A stretch of 64,000 nt of DNA from Colocasia esculenta. Taxonomy: Eukaryota; Streptophyta; Magnoliopsida; Alismatales; Araceae. Positions 1 through 9,448 of this stretch are shown here, in pieces. The notes beneath the pieces are model-generated. The model saw nothing but the letters and a program-made list of their open reading frames with translations, was not told where the DNA came from and ran no database searches. Location: NCBI GenBank assembly GCA_014218235.1, contig CM024758.1, positions 98,741,698 to 98,805,697 on the forward strand, read 5' to 3'. Position 1 is the stretch's first letter. The number at the start of each line of letters is the position of its first letter. The position numbers and the translations under genes are program-made.

Positions 1-441
1 AGCCGGCGGCTGGTTTCTCTCGTGTTTTTGCTGCTATGCACCGGGAGCAGCTGCTGCCGCCTCGCCTCTGGCGCCCGGGGCGACCCCCCGGTCGACTCCT
101 TCGTGGAGGATGAGGATGAAGCGGTGGAGTACATGGACCCAAATCCGCCGGAGGCTCAAGCCCCGGCGGAGGAGCCCCTGTCCTGTTCGCTCCCCCTCCT
201 CCAGTACGGCTTCGCCCACACCGTTAGAGCCCCGCCCGTGGCCGTCAACTACATCTCGCTCGGGACCTGTCGCTAGAACCATGCGGTGCTGGAGTTCTCC
301 GCCTTCTGTGCAGGGGAGCAGAACGACCGCATCGCGGCCGTGTGGCTCGACGGGGTGGAGATCCTGCGTACCAGCACAGCGAAGCCCGTCGGGCAGGTGG
401 GCGTCTTTTGGAAGGTCCGCAAGGACGTGACCCACTTTGCG
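1..441 (+). pseudogene. PNGase A-like N-terminal fragment, broken
   Basis: The frame encodes a leucine-rich signal-like start (LVFLLLCTG), an acidic stretch and then a conserved block with the words FAHTV, PPVAVNY, DRIAAVWLDGVEILRTST and VFWKVRKDVT. I recognise this as the N-terminal part of plant peptide-N4-(N-acetyl-beta-glucosaminyl)asparagine amidase A, a secretory-pathway enzyme that removes N-glycans from glycopeptides. An in-frame TAG at 274-276 interrupts the frame, which resumes unchanged afterwards. Homology stops near 441, where inverted-repeat DNA begins; the remaining several hundred residues of the family are absent. The left end may continue outside the window. A gene fragment captured by a CACTA-like element, or a gene cut by such an element, would both fit. 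The family call is from remembered motifs, not a search. Confidence 0.72.
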
Positions 442-445
442 GGTA

Positions 446-735
446 TATCAGCGGCTTATAGCCGCTGACAAAAGATCAAAAACCGTTGACATAGATTTAT
501 GTCAGCGGTCTTCAAGTCGTTGATAAAGTCGTTGACGAATTGGTCGTCAACTAATGTTTGTCAGCGGCCGTCACTAACCGTTGACAAATGTTTCATATGT
601 CAGCGGTTAACATCCGATGACATATATTGAATATGTCAATGGATCGTAGCCGTTGACATATATTAGATATGTCAGCGGCCGGTGTATGTTGACATATTAG
701 GAATATGTCAGCGGCTTTCTCCCGCCGCTGGGAGG
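446..735. repeat. CACTA-like subterminal inverted-repeat cluster
   Basis: Short motifs of the type CCGTTGACATAT and ATATGTCAGCGG recur in both orientations at least eight times across about 290 bp, giving many small hairpins. Dense, degenerate subterminal repeats of this kind are typical of plant En/Spm (CACTA) elements. I do not see the diagnostic CACTA terminus, so the assignment is tentative. Confidence 0.45.
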
Positions 736-1352
736 AGTTGTTTTTTGGAGTATACCACCTACACTTGTACATTCTTCTTTTTGATACAGTCGTGGTACTA
801 CCCACTTTTCAAAAAGAAAAAAAACCTAAACATTTGTAACAAACAGAAACATTTTAATTTCAAATACTTGCAGAGAAGCCTATAAGCTGGATGCACCAAT
901 AAATTATTCTGGAGTTACTCTTGTCATCAAATAAGTAGCAATCTAAAGTAGGCAATCCAACAAGTTATCTCATGGGAAATTTCTGAATTTAAAAAGACAG
1001 TGACCTTGTGATGGAAAAGAAACCCCTGGACACCTAAAACTCAAACTCATGTCATCATTACCATCACGATGGTGCAACATAGCACAACTCTAAGAAGAAC
1101 TACATTAATCAAATTTTACACGTTCCCTAATACTTTTCAGGTACTGGGCACAGTGGGTGCTAACGTCAGTTACATAACTCATCTTGTCCCAACCATGTCT
1201 GTGACTCTGTGCTAACATAACTCATCTTCTTTCCTGCAGCCTGCAGTCAAGCATACTTTCATTGGAGTGGGAAAAAAATACCAATTCTAACTTGATGTCA
1301 CTGCTTATATTGAGTAAAAAGCAACTTACTATATTCAACATCTTTATCTCAG
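736..1352. other. Non-coding, AT-rich; likely DnaJ intron
   Basis: AT-rich sequence without a supportable coding exon. It ends in a good splice acceptor (TTTATCTCAG) directly before the DnaJ exon. A candidate micro-exon at 1141-1156 was tested and its phase does not fit. Confidence 0.6.
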
Positions 1353-1513
1353 GTGGAAACTATTAATGGATATAAAGATCTTCACATCCCCCCTGGGACG
1401 CAGCCTGGACAGATAATAAAAATTCCTAATCTGGGAGCTCCAAGCATGAAAAAGCCATCTGTTCGTGGAGATCATCATTTTATTGTCAATGTTGAGATTC
1501 CAACAAATATTAG
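1353..1513 (+). CDS. DnaJ (Hsp40) C-terminal domain, internal exon
   Basis: The exon encodes 53 residues plus two bases of the second substrate-binding subdomain of a type-A DnaJ co-chaperone. Hallmarks are HIPPGTQPGQ, SVRGDHHFIVNVEIP and a terminal NI that runs into the next exon. These proteins pass unfolded clients to Hsp70; the wording is closest to plant organellar DnaJ proteins. An acceptor AG lies at 1351-1352 and a donor GT at 1514. The exon starts in phase 0 and ends with two bases (AG) of a split codon, which the exon at 54243 completes as Ser. The J-domain, the Gly/Phe and zinc-finger regions and the first C-terminal subdomain are not in the window and must be encoded upstream. Confidence 0.88.
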
Positions 1514-2741
1514 GTTAGACCTTCTTTATCATCAAAATCACTTTCTGGGTTCTGTTTTAGAATGTTTTTGAGTCTTGTAAAGGAAAAATCTCTTTACTTC
1601 ATTTCTTATGTGAACTTCCTTTTGTATATGTAACTGATCAAAGCTATATTTGTTAAATCATTGCAAACTTGATAATGCTTAAGAAACATCTAATTGTAAA
1701 CTTTTCATGCTATTGCATGTAAATAACATAGGACATTTAGAAAAACATTTCTTTTGGACATGTAGGAGATTGTGCTTCTTTGGAACACTCTTCAGTCGTT
1801 ATTTCTTGGAATCTTTTATTAATGCATCGGTTATATTGGATGTACTCTAAGTCAAGTTGTTTGTGTTCCAATATATTCCTCGTTTTGTACTAATGTAGAT
1901 AAACAAATAGCATAAATATAAGTTTGAAGGTTCACTACAAATAAACTACTCATGTAGTTACTATAGTCTATATTCAATATTTACAACTTGAAATTATGTC
2001 ACAGCCAAAATAACTATAATGAAGTTTTAAAAATCTCAAGCAAACTTCTTGAGCTCCTATGTGTTTTCACCGTGTTGGATCAACCAATCGTTTACAATAA
2101 TATTTTAGCAAGAAATAGAGTTTTGCCACTAAGTTATTCCTAAAATTTTAAAATAAACAAAAAATTAACTTAAAAATATAAAAGTCAGACAAATTTCTCT
2201 CTTGACAACCTCTTATCATGAGCTCTCTCTTGTCAATAGCTTTCTAAATATGTCTCTTTCCTTCATATACATCATAATGTGATCATTGATCTTGTCTTGT
2301 ACCTCTATGCGTCCTCATTTTTTCAAAACATGCTAAGAGAGAAGTTTCCAACTATCCCAACCGAACATATCCTTTAATCAACCATTGCAAATATAGTTTC
2401 AAGTTATAACTAACATCCAGCTTCATATGGAGGATTATTCATTTGATCATTATGGCGTCATTCCACAATTTTCAACCTAGGTTGGTATTTAATCCCTTCA
2501 AACCAAAGTTCCCAAGGTTTTGCCTTTTTGCATATTCCTTTGCATCATAAATGTACCTCATGTTGGGTTTCTCATCTCCATCAAGTTAATTTCAAGATCT
2601 GCAACATTGGTTAGGACGTTTTCTCAAATCTCCTGAATTGCATACCAATAATTTACATGGAAAGTAACATTCTTTTACATGCTCATTTTTACTGATGCAT
2701 CATCATACCAAGCATCTGAAGACGACAACCTATGTAAAACT
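1514..2741. other. AT-rich intronic sequence
   Basis: No credible coding region, RNA gene or repeat was seen. It continues at 5562 once the LTR element inserted at AAACT is removed. Confidence 0.6.
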
Positions 2742-3227
2742 TGATGCGGGACTGGAAGAGAGGAAGGGGAAGAACAGGGGAGGAAGAAGATTGGGAGAAG
2801 AAGAAGATAGAGAAACAGGAGGCGGTGGGGCTTCACACCCTCCCTTCACGGGATCCTCCAAGCACACCATCGCACGGGCCTGCAACTCCAGGCGGTTCCC
2901 ATTCCAAAGCAACTGTTCATTTCTGCATTCATCATCGTTTTCAAAAGAGGGGGAGACTGCTACATATAAAGGCCACACTGGAAGGCCAAAAGACAGACAA
3001 AAGAAAAGACTAAAATAACCTTAGAACTAATGATAAAATAACAAACTTGTCCCACACCTGCTAATAAACCTTTCTTACCTTAAATTTAGACTTTTAATTC
3101 TACCTGACTAAATCAAACTCCACTAAAAATAAAATTACATAATAAAATAAAATTGATGTCATATATCGTCGGTCGTCTGCAGTCTCGAGTCTCGTTCCGC
3201 ATCCGTCACGAGTCACGGTCCCCGTCA
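2742..3227 (-). repeat. LTR (3' LTR of the minus-strand element)
   Basis: Begins TGATGCGGGACTGG and ends GGTCCCCGTCA on the plus strand, matching 5081-5561 along its whole length. It is followed inward by the pyrimidine form of the polypurine tract (TTCTCCCCCACTTC, 3228-3241). Confidence 0.88.
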
Positions 3228-4021
3228 TTCTCCCCCACTTCGAAAAATTCGCCCTCGAATTTGAAGTGTCGGAGTAGGAGGAAGATAAATACAACGTAAA
3301 TGACACAAGCCATGCAAATCATAATATCACAAATCTCAAACTGTCGACCAGAGTGCGCCTCATGGAAATCTAACCACACCACATCAAAATCCTGGAGAGT
3401 AAACTCGGACTCAACCACAGTAGAAGGTAAACCAACAATTGAAACATCCTTTGGCTCTTCAACCCACATCCCCAGCTACATCTTTGCCGTCAATTCATCC
3501 TCTGCTACCAAGAGACTATCATGTGTTTCAAACATCTTAGACTCAACCTCTGCATAATACTTTTCTGCTAGTGCTGGATCAGCCTCGTAGACAATCTCTT
3601 GCATGGGTTGACATTCAGACCATGTCGTCCAATCTGTACTTTAGGAAGAGACAACAGTGCATTATGAAAAACAAATTGTCTTGTAAATGACTCGGGCTCA
3701 AAGTACAAGTTCGTCGTTCCAAATCAATGATAGCATGCCTTTCTTCTAGCCATTGTCTTCCTAGTATAATACATGTTGCTGCCATTGTGCCGATGTAACA
3801 CCAAGCTCATCAAAATAAGTGGTTGTGCCGAAAACCTTATGAAATTCCACAAATACTTGATTGCCTTCAAAAACTATTTCTCCAGTTTTTGATAGGGACT
3901 CAACAATGTGAGGTGAAACCCAATTTTCATACTCCATATCAATAAAATCAATCTCGGCGCATTCTCCATTGGCAGGGATGCTGTGAATATGATTGGAAGA
4001 TGAATCATATCAAATATAAAG
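3228..4021 (-). pseudogene. Decayed 3' internal remnant of the LTR element
   Basis: The minus strand contains several short open stretches broken by stops and frameshifts. The best one (3206-3469) ends FEGEFFEVGENDGD just before the LTR, a typical gypsy-type C-terminus. Upstream pieces give words such as SPHIVESLSKTGE and FVEFHKVFGT that I cannot assign. No catalytic motif is visible. Confidence 0.35.
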
Positions 4022-5065
4022 TCAAGATCTCACTGTGTTTTTCTGTTGCTCTGGCAGGTGCTGTGCTAGACGCACACGGGCGCGGAGACGGGTGTGCATA
4101 CGGACACGCAGGCGTCGTGCAGGCGAGCACTCTGACGGCGTGCAGGCGGGTACTGCAGCAGGGCACGTACGGACGCGTGTGGGCGTCGCTGCAGGGAAGA
4201 CACCGATGCAAACGGCGCAGAAAAGGGAGCACAAATAAGACCGATGTGCTGGCGGTGCAATAAGAACCTTAGTGCACCGCCGTGCACTATAGCAAACCAA
4301 GCCAACCCGGTTTAAGTGGCCTGGTTCTCCTCTCCTTTTCCCCACCCTCGTGCAGGGAGTGGAGGGGGAGAGGGAGGCCGGCAGCAGCACGATCGCGGAG
4401 GTGGAGCTGGTGGAGGGGAAGGCGGGTCCGGCGGGGCCGATGGCGGCGACGATAGGCGGCGGAAGCAGTTGCAGTAGGAGGAGAGGAAGGCGTAGCGCGG
4501 CGGTGCGATGGTGGGACTGACGGTGGCCGGCGTCGACGAAGGCGGACGGCGGGCCCGACGGCGGCGTCGGTGGACGGCGGCGGCGGCTCCAGCGGGGGCG
4601 GCCCGCGGGGCGCCGGCGGGAGCTCTGGCGGCCTCTTCTTCTGCTACTTCTTTTTTTTTTTTTTTTCGGCGATGGTCGGTTGGGTCTGAGGGGTTTGCGA
4701 GGAGAGAAGGGTGGAGGGAGAGGGTGTCGCGGGGAAAGGCTCAGCAGGGGGGGGGGGGGGGGCGCTCCGGGAGCCAGAGTGAGAGCAAGGAGGGTAGAGA
4801 CAGAGAGGGAGGTAGAACGGGGAAGGAGGGCGACGGTGGACGGCGGCCCGAGCAGGGGTTTTGGGGGAAAGGAGGGAGAGAAACGGGAGAGGGGGATTCG
4901 CACAGAAATGGAGGGTAGGGAGGGGTTTTTTTTTTTTTCGCGCAGGGTTCTGGGAGGGGAAGAGGGAGCCGATGGGAGGGGGAACAGGGACCGGAGGAGC
5001 TTGCGCAGGGGACTGGAGAGGGGGGAAGCAAAGGGCAGCGAACAGCCGGCAAGGGACCGATGTTT
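4022..5065. other. GC-rich leader of the small LTR element, no gene called
   Basis: Strongly GC-rich, with G and T homopolymers (for example G runs near 4747-4763). A 437-codon minus-strand frame covers it, but its product is a low-complexity Pro/Ser/Arg sequence that also runs through the primer site and LTR, so I treat it as chance. The sharp change in composition against the AT-rich flanks could mark captured host DNA. Confidence 0.4.
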
Positions 5066-5077
5066 GCTCTGATACCA
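5066..5077 (-). promoter_or_regulatory. Primer binding site, tRNA-Met type
   Basis: Minus-strand TGGTATCAGAGC, the classic initiator tRNA-Met complement of plant LTR retrotransposons, lies three bases inside the right LTR. It fixes the element's orientation as minus. Confidence 0.9.
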
Positions 5078-5080
5078 AAT

Positions 5081-5561
5081 TGATGCGGGACTGGAAGAGA
5101 GGAAGGGGAAGAACAGGGGAGGAAGAAGATTGAGAGAAGAAGATAGAGAAACAGGATGCGGTGGGGCTTCACACCCTCCCTTCACGGGATCCTCCAAACA
5201 CACCATCGCACGGGCCTGCAACTCCAGGCGGTTCCCATTCCAAAGCAACTGTTCATTTCTGCATTCATCATCGTTTTCAAAAGAGGGGGAGACTGCTACA
5301 TATAAGGCCACACTGGAAGGCCAAAAGACAGACAAAAGAAAAGACTAAATAACCTTAGAACTAATGACAAAATAACAAACTTGTCCCACACCTGCTAATA
5401 AACCTTTCTTACCTTAAATTTAGACTTTTAATTCTACCTGACTAAATCAAACTCCACTAAAAATAAAATTACATATAAAATAAAATTGATGTCAATATAT
5501 CGTCGGTCGTCTGCAGTCTCGAGTCTCGTTCCGCATCCGTCACGAGTCACGGTCCCCGTCA
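5081..5561 (-). repeat. LTR (5' LTR of the minus-strand element)
   Basis: Partner of 2742-3227; carries the same TG...CA ends and is followed by the target duplication AAACT. Confidence 0.88.
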
Positions 5562-6074
5562 AAACTCCTTTCATGGCATCACCATATGACCTTTCTGGTC
5601 AAAGGAAAGTAGTTGCAGACCTTGTAATTCTAAATGTTATAGCTTCTCCCTCCTTTGGCTCTTTTTTCATGTAATCAAGCAAACAAAGGTTATTGTTTTG
5701 TTAGAAAAGTCATATCCTCATGATGGTTTTTTTAATTATTATTTGGTTGATTTGTTTTTTTTGCTTTAGTTGGGTTTCATGCACTTAAATGGCACCTATT
5801 TGTGTGTTTTTGTGCTTTTTGGACCAGGCCTAATGATGTAGGCTCACGTCCTTTACCTCTCCCCATCAACTTATGTTGATCTTAATTTATTGATTGTACA
5901 ATACAATACCCCTGATTAACCACCAGTGATGCCCATAATTGGACTAATTCATAAGGGAATTTGAAAGTATAGGAATTTCTGGAAATTGTGCTTAATTGTA
6001 TCATTATCGTTTATCTATTTATTTGTTTGTTATTTGTGTGTCTAATTCTTTTGTTGTTCTGATATATAGCTAAC
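5562..6074. other. Intronic sequence, nothing recognised
   Basis: AT-rich. Joined to 2700-2741 across the LTR insertion it gives a short open stretch reading through the target site, but I recognise no protein family and do not call a gene. Confidence 0.5.
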
Positions 6075-6291
6075 CAAGGTTTGGCGCATCCCCGATTCGG
6101 ACCGGATCGGGTTTTTCCTGATCCGATCCGATTCGGGCGGATCGAACCGATTCGGTTCGATCCGCTTGCATTCGGCCAGAACTCTTATTGAAGGGATTCG
6201 AGCGCATCGGAGTGAGCCGCGCATCGGATCCTCCCTGATCCGATGCGATTCGGGGGGATCGACCCGACTCGATCCGGCGCGCCAAACCATG
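6075..6291. mobile_element. 217-bp MITE, TIR CAAGGTTTGGCGC
   Basis: Terminal inverted repeats CAAGGTTTGGCGC and GCGCCAAACCATG are flanked by perfect 8-bp duplications TAGCTAAC (6067-6074 and 6292-6299). The interior is a mosaic of GATCCG and GATTCGG words in both orientations. The 8-bp duplication suggests hAT-type transposition. The same ends occur at 38681-39835 and, with small changes, at 52200-52615. Confidence 0.85.
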
Positions 6292-6299
6292 TAGCTAAC

Positions 6300-7368
6300 A
6301 ACTCATAACATGTCTTGTTTGTCTAGTTTTTTTATTACTGTTGTATTATCCTTTATTATCATTCATTATTATTATTAATGGGATAAGGCTCTGATGATGA
6401 TGATGATCGTTCATTATTATTATTATGTTGTTCATGCTTTTGACTCAGATTTCAGCTATTTTTTATTATTCATGGATTCATGTACATTCAATATTGGCTA
6501 CCGTCAAGCTTGGGCTGTACTTTATTTCTGCACTTTATAAATCTTTAGGACACATGTACAGTAAGTATACTTTCTGAATATAATCAGAAGTTGGCGCCCA
6601 TTGTCCATTAGAAATTTAGGGTATATACATGATAAAATGCTGAATAAGGTTACCAATAATAATATATTCATAGCAAGAATTTGGTATTCACCTTAGCTTC
6701 CCCTAGGAACACCAAGGCTACATTTCTAGGGATTATTTGTATAATTAGTTATGCAACAGGGTTAAATACACAATTAATCAGAAATCAAGGTATTATTGTA
6801 ATCATTTGTTCATTTGGTTGTGAATTCCCTTTTGGCATGGCTCTTTGCCCCATTCACATGGTGTATCACACTAAGATTTAAGCAAAGATGTACAACTTAA
6901 AGAAAAACTTGGCCTTGAACAATTGATTAGATTTCAAGGGGTGTATTGCAAATTTTGCATCCCTCTGGCCTTCAGTGCACAGAGCAGGTGTTCGAGCGCA
7001 AGAAAAAAAAAAGTTCTTGTCTTTCATATACATGCAAATTCTAGTGAAAATAAAATTATATAGATACTCATGGATCATAGTTGTCAAGACGGCCAAGGCG
7101 TCCTTGGGCTTTTTGAGTGCTTAAGCACTTAGGCGCCTAGGATGACGCCCAATCTGGGATATTTCAAGAGTATCCCATATATAATATTGATTTCTCTAAA
7201 ACTATATAATGCTCATAAAAGTTCAATTAAAAAGACCTTAATGTGACAGACATTATTGCAATAACAAATCACAAAATTTGAAGAGAGAAACATTGAAATA
7301 ATTATATATAAATTAAATATCAAATGCAAAGTTATGTACCCCATACTTATTTAACTATGCACAGTAAA
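6300..7368. other. AT-rich intronic sequence
   Basis: No gene seen. It holds a short TGA/ATT microsatellite near 6365-6425 and an imperfect palindromic patch at 7085-7155 (AAGGCGTCCTTGG, GGCGCC) that may be a MITE end. Confidence 0.5.
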
Positions 7369-7530
7369 CAAGTCTAGTGACTGTGTTCACTGTTTGAACA
7401 CAGTCATTAGACTGTGACATAGACTATGTCACGGTCTAATGTCGCTGAACACAAGTCTATGCTAGAGTCTAATGACCGTGTTCAGACGTGAACACATCTG
7501 AACAGTCTAAAATACAGTCATTAGATTATG
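7369..7530. repeat. Palindromic repeat cluster
   Basis: Overlapping inverted repeats built from GTGTTCA/TGAACAC and TCTAATG/CATTAGA, for example GACTGTGTTCACTGTTTGAACACAGTC around 7377-7405. This resembles a transposon subterminal region, but no termini or target duplication were found. Confidence 0.5.
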
Positions 7531-8177
7531 ACAGGTTAGAGAGAGGGGAAGGGGGTTGGGGATGGGAGGAAAGTGGCCTGGGAAAGGGCTGGAAACTGTG
7601 GCTTTGGGCGCTATGCACAGTGCCACAGCTGCACAGCCGCGGGGGGTGGGGGGGGGTGGGGTACTTAACACCACCAGCAGGCCAGGGTCGGGGGGAGGGA
7701 GGGAGGGGAAGTCTGATAGAGGGGAGGAAGAGTTCCGGACCGAGAGGTGTCTTTTCTTCTTCAAGTCCTTTAAACCCTGCAATCCTCCATGACTATGCAT
7801 GAATTCATGATCTTTTCTTTGCTGGAATCTATATTTTCTTTTTTGTAAAAAAACATCTATGTGGTTCAGTTATATGAAGTCAACTGTCATGACTTCTAGA
7901 AAGGTGCTAGCATAGCCTATTAAGTTGTCAATGACTTTTAGCATGAGGTCAAGACAATGAACAGTGTAATGCGTCAAAATCAAAATTCCCCTTCTCCATC
8001 TACAATCGTCATTCTGCAATCTTATATGATGTATTATATGTTATAATTTGCCAAATATGATCTTCAATATTTTCCAAGTTTCAACCATCCTTTCCAATGG
8101 TTTATGTAACTGTCGTGCATTTCTTCTCTGATCTAAAAAAACTGTTGATTTCATAAAATAGATACCTTCTCTAGAAA
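7531..8177. other. G-rich patch then AT-rich intronic DNA
   Basis: 7540-7720 is G-rich on the plus strand, with four runs of three or more G in 7546-7567 and a longer G tract near 7640-7665. The rest is AT-rich and without a recognised feature. Confidence 0.4.
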
Positions 8178-8383
8178 TTGACCAGTTGTATGGAGGTCCA
8201 GACTAGACATAAATTGACAAGTTACTACATGTTGAAATTACCCCTCCTTAAAAGAATGATACAGCAAACAAAGAATTTATATGCTGATATATTTAGTATT
8301 GCAAGATTTATAGGTGCAATATCATATATGATGGGTGGACTGATAAAAGGCAAACAAAGCTGATTAATTTCTTAGTGAATTGT
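8178..8383 (+). pseudogene. hAT transposase relic, first part
   Basis: The open stretch contains TSYYMLKLPLLKRMIQQTKN and a degraded equivalent of the SIMSDGWTD motif. This is the region of plant hAT transposases around the DUF659 domain. It is cut by the large Tat element at 8384; the reading resumes at 51639 in the same sense. Stops and frameshifts show it is long dead. The call rests on remembered motif order. Confidence 0.6.
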
Positions 8384-9448
8384 TGTTGACGACACGGAAT
8401 AAAGAGGATTTTTAAACTTCGATTCTTATGTCACAGTGACGAAATACATTATGGCCATTACCTTCCCTCGCGGGACAGATACGCGACATGCCGTCGCTAC
8501 GTGTATACACACATACATATATATTGCGGGCGTGCCAGTCTATAAAAATAGACAATTTAAAATTCGCTTAATGTGGATATTTACTCGTCCTTTTATTGGA
8601 CTATATTTATTCCGCGCGATTTCATCAGACGATTGGGGTATCGTGTGCTGGACCATTCCCCGTTGATCGTAATCAACGTTTATTTACATCGAGCATAATT
8701 CGAACACTTTTGATACCGTACAGTTGCAGTCTCGCTTTCTTCACACATAACATAATAGTACATTGCTCCAAGAATATGATATACTTCATTTTTCTCCACA
8801 ATTCACACCCCATATGGGGATTTGTTTTTAATATTCCCCTTTAATCCAAATTTGGTTTGGAAAAGGGGAAGACAAACTTGACATTTACACCTTGGACCCT
8901 TTTTCTAGACATAAAAGCAATTTCCCAACATTTCTGGGTATAATTGCAATTTAAAGAAATACATGACAAATATTTCATGAGAGTATTTTTTCTTTCGCAT
9001 GATACATGATATTTCTGAAACATGAGACCCATGACATTTACACCTTGGACCCTTTTTCTAGACATAAGGCAATTTCCCAACATTTCTGGGTATAATTACA
9101 ATTTAGAAAAAAAGGGTACATGGCAGAAATATCCCATGAGAGTATTTTTCTTTCTCATGGTACATGGTTTTTTCTAAAACATAGAGTACATGACATCTTG
9201 GGGTATTTATAACATTTTTTCTACCCTAAGTTTACAATTTATAATTAAAAAAAGGATGAAGGACTTTCTTAAAAATGGGCCAAGGGTTGAGGCCCTTTCA
9301 TGGCACTGTCTTCTTCACCTGGAGCAGTGTTGGAGCATCAGGCCTTCACACCTTGGGTGGCTTGGAGAGGCCTTCTTTGAGTTGGATGGGCCCACTATTT
9401 GTAATTTCTGCAAATGGGCCAAAGAAGTTGCCCAACTCAACTCCACTC
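8384..9448 (-). repeat. Truncated 3' LTR of the outer Tat element
   Basis: Matches the 47873 side of the right LTR up to about 9448, minus the foldback element inserted there (empty site at about 8619-8626). The rest of the LTR, the polypurine tract and adjacent internal sequence are missing, so a deletion has joined the LTR to an antisense-gene exon. The LTR contains a roughly 150-bp tandem duplication (about 8876-9025 and 9030-9180; motif CATTTACACCTTGGACCC), also present in the right LTR. Confidence 0.85.

Larger units (their letters stand above)
2742..5561 (-). mobile_element. Small non-autonomous LTR retrotransposon
   Basis: Two near-identical direct LTRs (2742-3227 and 5081-5561) are bounded by the 5-bp duplication AAACT (2737-2741 and 5562-5566). 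The minus strand is the sense strand: a tRNA-Met primer site lies next to the right LTR and a purine tract GTGGGGGAGAAT next to the left LTR. The internal part is only 1.85 kb and lacks any recognisable reverse transcriptase or integrase, so the element must have moved using another element's proteins. A residual tail ending in FEGEFFEVGEND resembles the end of gypsy polyproteins. The LTRs differ by few substitutions and a few small indels, so the insertion is fairly young. Confidence 0.88.

Noticed and set aside
1141..1156. Candidate DnaJ micro-exon reading VLGTV between AG and GT
   Set aside because: Its frame does not join in phase with the exon at 1353.
2695..3018. Plus-strand ORFs across the left LTR
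   Set aside because: They repeat in the right LTR at 5130-5352 and are LTR sequence, not genes.
4022..5335. 437-codon minus-strand open frame
   Set aside because: Low-complexity Pro/Ser/Arg product that runs through the primer binding site and LTR of the small retroelement; an effect of GC-rich composition.
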